NCBI RefSeq assembly: GCF_001046875.1
Contig: NZ_HF571038.1
Coordinates: 929,435-980,851 of the forward strand
Reading direction: 5' to 3'
Length of the DNA: 51,417 nt
Source: Nostocoides jenkinsii Ben 74
Lineage (GTDB): Bacteria > Actinomycetota > Actinomycetes > Actinomycetales > Dermatophilaceae
The notes below the pieces were generated by a model that saw only the letters and a program-made list of their open reading frames with translations, was not told the DNA's origin and did not search any database. Below are positions 1 through 7,486 of this stretch, in pieces. The position numbers and the translations under genes were made by a program. Position 1 is the first letter of the stretch. Each line of letters begins with the position of its first letter.

Positions 1-72
1 AACTTGAGCACGCCTTACGAACTTGAGCACGCCTTGCAAGGCGTGCTCAAGTTCGTAAGGCGTGCTCAAGTT
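1..72. repeat. 72-bp perfect palindrome built from a repeated unit
   Basis: Bases 1-36 and 37-72 are exact reverse complements. Each arm holds the unit AACTTGAGCACGCC twice, so the element is both a direct and an inverted repeat. It begins at the first base of the window and may continue to the left. It could form a large cruciform or, if transcribed, a 36-bp hairpin; a terminator for a gene outside the window is possible. A related 13-mer lies near 10691. Confidence 0.9.
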
Positions 73-178
73 CGTTGTCAGAGCCTTTGCGCGGCTGCGG
101 TGCCCCGCGGTCGCTCGCGGTCGCGCGCGGGGCTGGCCGGGCCGCCTGGGCCGGTCGGTGGTGGGAGAATCGACCCTT
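73..178. other. GC-rich leader before the MFS gene, nothing recognised
   Basis: This 106-base stretch lies between the palindrome and the chosen MFS start. It is very GC-rich with short CGCGG repeats. I see no convincing -10 hexamer. The reading frame of the MFS gene is open here from base 62, but the translation (Arg/Gly rich) does not look like protein. Confidence 0.5.
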
Positions 179-1522
179 GTGACCGCACCCGTGTTGAGCC
201 CACCCGGGGGCCGGCGGGCGTGGCTGATGTTCGGGGTGGGCGTCGCGGCATACGGCACGGCGGTGTTGGGGCGGACCACGCTCGGGGTCGCCGGACTCAC
301 CGCGGTGGAGCACTTCCAGGCCAAGGCCAGCATCATCGCGACCTTCGTGACGCTGCAACTGCTCGTCTATACGGCCATGCAGATCCCGGCGGGGGTGCTG
401 CTGGATCGCTACGGCCCCCGGCGGATGGTGTCGCTCGGCCTGCTCGTCATGGGCGCGGGGCAGATCGTCATGGCACTCGCGGACTCGGTCAGCGTCGCCA
501 TACCTGGGCGGATGATCCTGGGGGCGGGCGACGCCTTCGTGTTCAGCAGCGTCGTCCGGCTACTGCCGTCGTGGTTCCCAGCCAAACAGGTCCCGATCGT
601 GACGCAGCTCATCGGTCTCGCGGGCCAGGCCGGACAAATTGTCTCGGCCCTGCCCTTCGCCTGGCTGCTAGCGGCGCGCGGGTGGGAGATCGCCTTCGGT
701 GCCGTCTCGGTCGTCGCGCTCGTCGCCGCCGCGGCGGCCTTCCTCACGTTGCGCGATCGACCTGCCGGTATGCCGCCGCCCACCCGCCCGACCAAGGGGA
801 TGCGCTCGAATCTGCGTGACGCCTTCCGCCATCCGGGGACCCAACTCGGGCTGTGGACTCACTGGACGACCTGCTTCGCCCCGATGGTATTCGGCATGAT
901 GTGGGGCTTTCCCTATCTGACTCAGGGCGAGGGCATCAGCAAGCCCGTCGCGAGCCTCTTGCTCAGCCTGCTTGCGGTGGTCGGGGCGCTCGTCGGGCCC
1001 GTCCTGGGGATGCTGGTGCAGCGACATCCGTTACGCCGCAGCAACCTGGTGCTCGCCATGGTCGCGGCCGGCCTGGTGCCGTGGCTGACCGTGCTGCTTT
1101 GGCCCGGCCGCGCGCCGCTGTGGCTGCTGGTTGTGCTGTGCGCCGGCCTAGCCGCGGGCGGACCGGGCTCGGCAATCGGCTTCGACTTCGCGCGTACGTC
1201 CAATCCTGGTCACCGGCTGGGCGCGGCCAACGCGGTCGTCAACCTCGGCGGGTTCACCGCCTGCGTCATCGCGACGCAACTCATCGGGGTCGTGCTCGAC
1301 CTCGTGTCGGACTCCCCGCGCTACTCCCTGGGCGAGTTCCGGCTCGCCATGGCGGTGCAACTTCCCTTGTATGCCGGGGGCATCGTCTTGATGTACCGCG
1401 CCCGGGGGCGGGCTCGCCGATTGCTCGCCGAGGAGGAGGGACGAGTGGTCCCGCCGTGGCGCGAGGCACTGCGGCGGGAGTGGCGGGCCCGCACCCGGGC
1501 GAGGGTCGCGCGCGGGGCGTGA
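179..1522 (+). CDS. MFS family transporter
   Basis: A 447-residue, very hydrophobic protein with the pattern of about twelve membrane segments of the major facilitator superfamily; it sits in the cytoplasmic membrane and moves a small solute. The cytoplasmic loop-2 signature (motif A) is LDRYGPRR at about residues 75-82, and a basic central loop near residues 200-215 separates the two halves. The C-terminal tail is Arg/Glu rich. I chose GTG 179, preceded by GGGAG at about 12 bases; the upstream in-frame stretch is non-protein-like. Substrate is not readable from sequence. Next gene is on the other strand, so it appears to be a single-gene unit. Confidence 0.85.
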   Translation: MTAPVLSPPGGRRAWLMFGVGVAAYGTAVLGRTTLGVAGLTAVEHFQAKASIIATFVTLQLLVYTAMQIPAGVLLDRYGPRRMVSLGLLVMGAGQIVMALADSVSVAIPGRMILGAGDAFVFSSVVRLLPSWFPAKQVPIVTQLIGLAGQAGQIVSALPFAWLLAARGWEIAFGAVSVVALVAAAAAFLTLRDRPAGMPPPTRPTKGMRSNLRDAFRHPGTQLGLWTHWTTCFAPMVFGMMWGFPYLTQGEGISKPVASLLLSLLAVVGALVGPVLGMLVQRHPLRRSNLVLAMVAAGLVPWLTVLLWPGRAPLWLLVVLCAGLAAGGPGSAIGFDFARTSNPGHRLGAANAVVNLGGFTACVIATQLIGVVLDLVSDSPRYSLGEFRLAMAVQLPLYAGGIVLMYRARGRARRLLAEEEGRVVPPWREALRREWRARTRARVARGA

Positions 1523-1610
1523 CCTGAGCGCCCTGACGGTGACCTGAAGGAGTTCACCCGAAGGAGGCCCCGGGCCGGATAGCGCGCCCGGAGCCCCCAC
1601 GGGGGTGGCG

Positions 1611-2153
1611 TCAGGCGGCGGCGGGGATGCGCACCATACGGTTCACAAGCGAGGCGAGTTCGGCGTCGAGATCCGCATCCACGAGCGTGCCCTCGGCGTC
1701 AAAAGCCTTCCAGGAGTTGGCGATCCCGAAGCTATCCTCGCTGACGTCGGCGCCGGCGACCCGGAGTGCCTTGATGGTGTCTTCGCGCGCCCAGACGGCG
1801 TTGCGGCCAGCGCCGCTGGCGGCCAACACGACGGCGGGCTTCCCAGCGATGGCCGCGGCGCCGCGCGGGCGGGACGCCCAGTCGATGGCGTTCTTCAGGA
1901 CCGCCGACATGGTCCCGTTGTATTCGGGGGTGGCGATGAGGATGGCGTCCGTGTCAGCGACGGCCTGGCGCAGCCGGGCCACCTCTGCCGGCGGCGTCGC
2001 GGCGTCAAGCTCCTCGCTGTAGAACGGCAGGGCGTCGAGCCCCTCGAAGAACGTGACGTCGGTGCCGGCCGGCAGGTGGCGCACGGCTGCGCGGGCGAGG
2101 AGGTTATTGGTGGAGGCGGCGCGGAGGCTGCCGACGAGGACGAGGACGTTCAT
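1611..2153 (-). CDS. NADPH-dependent FMN reductase family protein
   Basis: A 181-residue flavodoxin-fold protein. The N-terminal GSLRAAS (residues 8-14) is the phosphate-binding loop of the NADPH-dependent FMN reductase family, and TPEYNGT (75-81) is the conserved flavin-contacting segment. Such proteins reduce FMN, quinones, azo dyes or chromate with NAD(P)H in the cytosol. The start at 2153 is supported by AGAAGG seven bases upstream; a longer in-frame extension to 2225 lacks family similarity. It is divergent from the marR gene with two shared operator-like repeats between them, so it is probably the main target of that regulator. Confidence 0.88.
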   Translation of the reverse strand: MNVLVLVGSLRAASTNNLLARAAVRHLPAGTDVTFFEGLDALPFYSEELDAATPPAEVARLRQAVADTDAILIATPEYNGTMSAVLKNAIDWASRPRGAAAIAGKPAVVLAASGAGRNAVWAREDTIKALRVAGADVSEDSFGIANSWKAFDAEGTLVDADLDAELASLVNRMVRIPAAA

Positions 2154-2220
2154 GACGAACCCTTCTTGTGTTGGGGGAGCGAGTGCTGGTTGGGGAAGCG
2201 ACGTGGTCGATGCGTCTTTG

Positions 2221-2234
2221 GTCAACCGATTGAC
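2221..2234. promoter_or_regulatory. Putative MarR operator, distal site
   Basis: Inverted repeat GTCAA-CCGA-TTGAC. It has the same half-site as the second repeat at 2262 and their centres are about 41 bases (four helical turns) apart, which suggests binding on one DNA face. It is on the reductase side of the divergent intergenic region. Confidence 0.6.
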
Positions 2235-2261
2235 TAAATGTTGATGGATGAATTATTAAAA

Positions 2262-2276
2262 GTCAAGCGGCTTGAC
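2262..2276. promoter_or_regulatory. Putative MarR operator, proximal site
   Basis: Inverted repeat GTCAAG-CGG-CTTGAC. It starts exactly 17 bases before the spacer end of the marR -10 hexamer (2285-2290), so it covers the -35 position of marR. This geometry predicts autorepression. An AT-rich stretch (ATTATTAAAA) lies just beside it. Confidence 0.65.
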
Positions 2277-2284
2277 GAACTGGC

Positions 2285-2290
2285 TAGACT
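2285..2290 (+). promoter_or_regulatory. -10 hexamer TAGACT of leaderless marR
   Basis: TAGACT ends six bases before the ATG at 2297. This places the transcription start on the start codon itself, and no Shine-Dalgarno sequence is present. The same arrangement recurs upstream of several genes in this window. Confidence 0.65.
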
Positions 2291-2296
2291 GGACGC

Positions 2297-2755
2297 ATGA
2301 GCGATGGTGAGTGCGGGTTCGGACGGGGCGAGCACGGGCGCGTGCCGCTTGTCCGGTTGCTGCACCGCGCCGAGATTGCCTACGTCGCCGAGTTCGACCG
2401 GAGGTTGGCCGACACGGCATACACCTCTTTGACCTTGGCGCACAGCCGAGGCGTCCTGCGCCACCTCGGTGACGGACCGGTGCGCGCGAGTCGGCTCGTG
2501 GACGAGTGCGGCGTCAGCAAGCAGGCCGTGAGCCAGCAGATCGCGCAGTTGGAGGCGGCGGGCTATGTCGCGGTGACGGCCGACCCCTCCGACGCGCGGG
2601 CCCGCGTCGTCACGCTCACCGAGCGCGGGGCGGCCGCCCAGCGGACCGTGCATGACCTCTTTGCCGAGATCGAGGCCGACTGGGCGCAGCGCATCGGCGA
2701 CGACGAACTGGAACGGCTCCGGCGAGCACTGACGGACTTGGGTTCGTGCTCTTAA
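2297..2755 (+). CDS. MarR family transcriptional regulator
   Basis: A 152-residue protein with a winged helix-turn-helix at about residues 45-105 (recognition helix around VSKQAVSQQIAQLEAAGY, wing SDARARVVTLT), flanked by the helices that form the MarR dimer interface. MarR proteins usually repress a divergent gene until a small phenolic or oxidant ligand binds. The neighbour is a flavin-dependent reductase, so sensing of quinones or oxidants is a reasonable inference. The start at 2297 is favoured by the -10 hexamer six bases upstream; a GTG at 2341 is the alternative. Two GTCAA/TTGAC palindromes between the genes are its likely operators. Confidence 0.85.
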   Translation: MSDGECGFGRGEHGRVPLVRLLHRAEIAYVAEFDRRLADTAYTSLTLAHSRGVLRHLGDGPVRASRLVDECGVSKQAVSQQIAQLEAAGYVAVTADPSDARARVVTLTERGAAAQRTVHDLFAEIEADWAQRIGDDELERLRRALTDLGSCS

Positions 2756-2794
2756 AGTGCGCTCCGCGACGCGGCGGACGACGCTGACCCAGCG

Positions 2795-3091
2795 TCAGCT
2801 GGCGCGGCGGACCGGGATTCCCTGCTCCTCATAGAACGCGAGGCGCTCGTCCTCGCTCATTCCGCCCCACACGCCATACGGCTCCCGCGCGGCCAAGGCG
2901 TGGCTGCGACACTGAAGGAGGACGGGGCAGTCCTTGCACACCTGCTTGGCATTCTGGTCGCGCACCCGCCGAGCCGACCCGCGCTCGCCCTCGGGGTGGA
3001 AGAAGATTTCGGGGCTCAGGTCGCGGCAAAGCCCCGCGAATTGCCAGTCCCACTCGGCTGCGAGCGGCGCTGGCGCAGTGATTTCAGCCAT
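2795..3091 (-). CDS. WhiB family redox-sensing regulator (WhiB3/WhiD-like)
   Basis: A 98-residue actinobacteria-specific Wbl protein. Four cysteines, C22, C52, C55 and C61, form the [4Fe-4S] ligand set (C...CxxCx5C), followed by the GVWGG turn at about residues 73-77 and a basic C-terminus. The segment FFHPEGERG after the first Cys is typical of the WhiB3 and WhiD subgroup rather than WhiB1 or WhiB2. These proteins bind the primary sigma factor region 4 and adjust transcription to redox state, nitric oxide or development. A GGGAG lies about ten bases before the ATG. In M. tuberculosis whiB3 lies close to guaB2, as here. Confidence 0.92.
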   Translation of the reverse strand: MAEITAPAPLAAEWDWQFAGLCRDLSPEIFFHPEGERGSARRVRDQNAKQVCKDCPVLLQCRSHALAAREPYGVWGGMSEDERLAFYEEQGIPVRRAS

Positions 3092-4881
<1,790 letters not shown>

Positions 4882-4927
4882 CCGAGCTTGTCGTATGCCG
4901 CGGGGTCACCTCGGCGGTTTGGCTAGC

Positions 4928-4984
4928 GGGCCAAAGCTCAATGGGCCAAAGCTCAATGGGCCAAACTCAGCGGGCCAACTCGGC
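4928..4984. repeat. 15-bp tandem repeat behind guaB, running into vapC
   Basis: GGGCCAAAGCTCAAT occurs twice in direct succession (4928-4942, 4943-4957), followed by two shortened copies (4958-4971 and 4972-4984). The last two copies form the 3' end of vapC, including its stop codon. It lies between the two convergent genes guaB and vapC. Confidence 0.85.
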
Positions 4985-5371
4985 GCGGGCGTCGCGAACA
5001 TCGGTGTAGGTGAAGTTGTCACCTTTGAACAGTAAGGGTTCGTCGAGGACGATCGCCGCGGCATACGCAAGGCAATCGCCGAAGTTGAGCCGCGCTCGCG
5101 AGCCGGATCCCCGGCCGTAGAGTCGGTGCGCTAGGCGAGCCGCCCTGGCTTGAGCTGGGTCGAAGCTCACGATCCGGATGCGGTGATCGGCGAGGACGCG
5201 ATCGAGTTCGCGCCCAATTGCCGGCCCGCGCGAGTCCAGCACGAGCGCCAGTTCGACATAATTCGGGGCGGCCAGACCGGCAACCGCTGCGGCGCGAATG
5301 AGTTCGCTGAACTCGGCCCGCTCCGGCTCACCGAGCATCATGGCCACGACCGCCGACGTGTCGACGATCAT
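4967..5371 (-). CDS. vapC: VapC-type PIN domain toxin (ribonuclease)
   Basis: A 134-residue PIN-domain protein. The metal-binding acidic residues are visible: D4 in MIVDTSAV, E40 in NYVELALVL and D99 in NFGDCLAYA. VapC toxins are Mg2+-dependent endoribonucleases that cleave tRNA or rRNA and stop growth unless bound by VapB. The start at 5371 overlaps the end of vapB by four bases (ATGA), the usual antitoxin-toxin coupling. The C-terminus is encoded by a tandem repeat. In M. tuberculosis vapBC47 lies beside choD and guaB3; here the pair lies between guaB and guaB3. Confidence 0.92.
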   Translation of the reverse strand: MIVDTSAVVAMMLGEPERAEFSELIRAAAVAGLAAPNYVELALVLDSRGPAIGRELDRVLADHRIRIVSFDPAQARAARLAHRLYGRGSGSRARLNFGDCLAYAAAIVLDEPLLFKGDNFTYTDVRDARAELAR

Positions 5372-5631
5372 GCCGGTAGGCCCGTGGCTTCGTCGTAGAG
5401 GTCCTCCACCCCGGTGCGAATGGCCTCGCGGTCCGCAGGCGCCATCACGGCATCGAGCCGGGCAAAGGTCGTGGCGACCTGGTCGGTGTTCGCTGGGCTT
5501 GCTGCTGCCAGCAGGCCCGCAAGGTAGCGCTCCAGGGCGCTCTCGATCGCGCCGGTTTGCGTCTGGCCGGTGCGCTCGGCCGCCTCGCGGGCCAGGCGGC
5601 ATACGCGCTCGTTCTTGATATTCAACCCCAT
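5368..5631 (-). CDS. vapB: VapB-type antitoxin (PSK-type)
   Basis: An 87-residue protein. The N-terminal MGLNIKNERVCRLAREAAERT resembles the ribbon-helix-helix DNA-binding arm of actinobacterial VapB (Rv0623-type transcription factor) proteins; the C-terminal acidic part (DREAIRTGVEDLYDEATGLPA) would wrap the toxin. It would repress its own promoter with VapC. The start codon at 5629-5631 directly abuts the GGGTAGA repeats that form the likely operator. The long open frame upstream of 5631 is antisense to guaB3 and is not coding. Confidence 0.9.
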   Translation of the reverse strand: MGLNIKNERVCRLAREAAERTGQTQTGAIESALERYLAGLLAAASPANTDQVATTFARLDAVMAPADREAIRTGVEDLYDEATGLPA

Positions 5632-5657
5632 GGGTAGAAGTCTACCCGGAGGGTAGA
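5632..5657. promoter_or_regulatory. VapBC operator-like triple repeat overlapping the guaB3 -35
   Basis: Three alternating copies of one heptamer: GGGTAGA (5632-5638), TCTACCC (5641-5647), GGGTAGA (5651-5657). The pair TCTACCC-GGA-GGGTAGA is a perfect palindrome. It starts one base from vapB and its right copy occupies 5651-5656, exactly 17 bases before the guaB3 -10 hexamer. Binding here would probably affect both directions. Confidence 0.7.
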
Positions 5658-5673
5658 TGTCGGACAGCACCGA

Positions 5674-5679
5674 TAGCCT
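5674..5679 (+). promoter_or_regulatory. guaB3: -10 hexamer TAGCCT of leaderless guaB3
   Basis: TAGCCT is followed by six bases and the GTG at 5686. The -35 position falls within the GGGTAGA repeat of the vapB operator. Confidence 0.65.
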
Positions 5680-5685
5680 GTGCTG

Positions 5686-6807
5686 GTGAACGAGATCGAC
5701 ATTGGCCGCGGCAAGCGGGGGCGACGCGCCTACAGCTTCGATGACATCGCCGTGGTGCCTTCGCGGCGCACCCGGGACCCGCAAGATGTCTCGCTGGCGT
5801 GGCAGATCGACGCCTACCACTTCGACATCCCGGTCGTCGCGGCGCCAATGGACTCGGTGATGTCGCCGGAGACGGCGATCGCCTTCGGTCGCCTCGGCGG
5901 CATGCCGGTTCTTGACCTCGAGGGCCTCTGGACGCGCTACAGCGACCCCACCCCGTTGCTGGCCGAGATTGCCGATCTGCCCGCCGAGGAGGCCACCCGG
6001 CGGATGCAGGAGATCTATCGCGAGGAGATTCAGCCCGAGCTGATCGTCGAGCGCATCCGGCAGATCCGTGATGCCGGTGTGACGGTCGCGGGAGCGTTGA
6101 CGCCGCAGCGGACGGCGCAGTTCGCGAAGTACGTTCTCGAAGCCGGTGTCGACATGTTCGTCATCCGTGGAACCACGGTCTCCGCCGAGCATGTCTCCAG
6201 CCGGGCCGAGCCGTTGAATCTCAAGCGCTTCATCTATGAACTCGACGTCCCGGTCATCGTCGGCGGCGTGGCGAGCTACACCCCGGCGCTGCACCTCATG
6301 CGCACCGGCGCCGCGGGCGTCCTCGTCGGCTTCGGTGGCGGAGCGGCGAGCACGACGCGCACAACGCTCGGCATCCACGCGCCGATGGCCTCCGCCGTCG
6401 CCGACGTCGCGGCCGCGCGCCGGGACTACCTCGATGAGTCCGGCGGACGCTACGTCCACGTCATTGCCGATGGGGGTATGGGGCGCAGCGGCGACATCGT
6501 CAAGGCCATCGCCTGCGGCGCCGATGCCGTCATGCTCGGGGCCGCGCTCGCGCGCGGTGACGACGCGCCCGGGTCTGGTTTCCATTGGGGGCCCGAGGCG
6601 CACCATACGGAATTGCCTCGGGGAGAACGCGTTCAGGTGGGCACGGCCGGGACGATGGAGCGAATTCTGTTCGGCCCCAGCGCGGATGCGTCGGGCCGGA
6701 CCAACCTGATGGGGGCGCTGCGCCGGGCCATGGCGACCACCGGTTATGTCGAGTTGAAGGAATTGCAGCGCATCGAGGTCGTGGTTGCGCCGCACCAACG
6801 GAGCTGA
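5686..6807 (+). CDS. guaB3: GuaB3 family IMP dehydrogenase-related protein
   Basis: A 373-residue (beta/alpha)8-barrel protein of the IMPDH/GMP reductase superfamily, GuaB3 class, without CBS domains. It matches my memory of M. tuberculosis GuaB3 along its length (SFDDIAVVPSRRTR, EPLNLKRFIYELDVPV, ARRDYLDESGGRYVHVIADG). The segment VLVGFGGGAASTTRTTLG aligns with the GPGSICTTR loop of true IMPDH, and the catalytic Cys is absent (Ser/Ala), as in the mycobacterial protein. Its activity and role are unsettled; a regulatory or alternative purine function is possible. The start at 5686 is chosen because TAGCCT lies six bases before it; GTG 5680 is in frame too. Confidence 0.9.
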   Translation: MNEIDIGRGKRGRRAYSFDDIAVVPSRRTRDPQDVSLAWQIDAYHFDIPVVAAPMDSVMSPETAIAFGRLGGMPVLDLEGLWTRYSDPTPLLAEIADLPAEEATRRMQEIYREEIQPELIVERIRQIRDAGVTVAGALTPQRTAQFAKYVLEAGVDMFVIRGTTVSAEHVSSRAEPLNLKRFIYELDVPVIVGGVASYTPALHLMRTGAAGVLVGFGGGAASTTRTTLGIHAPMASAVADVAAARRDYLDESGGRYVHVIADGGMGRSGDIVKAIACGADAVMLGAALARGDDAPGSGFHWGPEAHHTELPRGERVQVGTAGTMERILFGPSADASGRTNLMGALRRAMATTGYVELKELQRIEVVVAPHQRS

Positions 6808-6813
6808 GGGACA

Positions 6814-7461
6814 GTGGTTTTCAAGGGAATGACCGCCGTGCTGGCGGGTGCTGCGGTTGCGGTGGGGGCGCTCGCGGGGTGCTCTGGCGGCGACACCACC
6901 CAAACTTCGACCTCGTCATCGGCGTCATCGGCGTCATCGGCGTCAGCCTCGGCGGGGGCGAGTGAGTCGAGCGCGGGCGAGTCGAGCGAGTCCGCGGCAA
7001 CGCACAATGACGCCGATGAGATGTATGTGTTGATGATGGTGCCCCATCACGAGCAGGCCATCGAGATGGCCGATCTCGTGCCCTCGCACACCGACAACGC
7101 CGAGCTGACGACTTTGGCCGCGGCGATCAAGGCGGCCCAGCAGCCCGAGATCGACCAAATGACGGGCTGGCTCAAGGACTGGGGCCTCACGCCGATGACC
7201 ATGGCCGAGGCGCACATGCACGACATGGGAAGCACCGGGATGATGTCGGAGGCGGACATGGCGAGGCTCGAGGGCCTGTCCGGTGCCGCCTTCGACAAGG
7301 CCTGGCTGCAGCTGATGATCGCCCACCACCAAGGCGCAATCGTGATGTCCAACAGCCTTTTCGAGGACGGTGTCGATCCCCAGGTCCAGCACCTCGCCGA
7401 GGGCATCGTCACCACGCAGCAGGAGGAGATCACCCAAATGGAAAGCATGCTCGCGGGTTGA
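6814..7461 (+). CDS. DUF305 family lipoprotein
   Basis: A 215-residue secreted lipoprotein. The signal peptide (residues 1-22) ends in the lipobox LAGC, so Cys23 would be lipid-anchored. A Ser/Ala/Thr linker (about 28-62) is encoded partly by a 9-bp tandem repeat. The DUF305 domain (about 68-213) has two similar halves with paired histidines, MMVPHHEQAIEMA and MIAHHQGAIVM, and a Met/His-rich middle (AHMHDMGSTGMMSEADM). DUF305 proteins are ferritin-like four-helix bundles often linked to copper; metal binding is an inference from these residues. It follows guaB3 by six bases and is probably co-transcribed. Confidence 0.87.
   Translation: MVFKGMTAVLAGAAVAVGALAGCSGGDTTQTSTSSSASSASSASASAGASESSAGESSESAATHNDADEMYVLMMVPHHEQAIEMADLVPSHTDNAELTTLAAAIKAAQQPEIDQMTGWLKDWGLTPMTMAEAHMHDMGSTGMMSEADMARLEGLSGAAFDKAWLQLMIAHHQGAIVMSNSLFEDGVDPQVQHLAEGIVTTQQEEITQMESMLAG
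6914..6940. repeat. 9-bp tandem repeat in the DUF305 linker
   Basis: Three exact copies of CGTCATCGG in frame, coding Ser-Ser-Ala repeats of the lipoprotein linker, followed by degenerate copies. It can change length by slippage without a frameshift. Confidence 0.8.
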
Positions 7462-7474
7462 GCTGACCCCGGGT

Positions 7475-7480
7475 TACTCT
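7475..7480 (+). promoter_or_regulatory. -10 hexamer TACTCT of the leaderless dehydrogenase gene
   Basis: TACTCT is followed by six bases and GTG 7487. This decides the start codon of the next gene over the upstream in-frame extension to 7370. Confidence 0.65.
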
Positions 7481-7486
7481 CGGGTA

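Noticed and set aside
28-178. N-terminal extension of the MFS transporter to base 62
   Set aside because: The added residues come from the palindrome and a CGCGG-rich stretch and do not look like an MFS N-terminus; GTG 179 has a ribosome-binding site.
1526-1606. Terminator between the MFS and reductase genes
   Set aside because: Only short stems (CCGGGC/GCCCGG with a 10-base loop; CCCCC/GGGGG with a two-base loop); not convincing.
4928-4984. CRISPR-like array; also considered for 50676-50755
   Set aside because: Units are 15-16 bases and directly adjoining, with no spacers and no cas genes.
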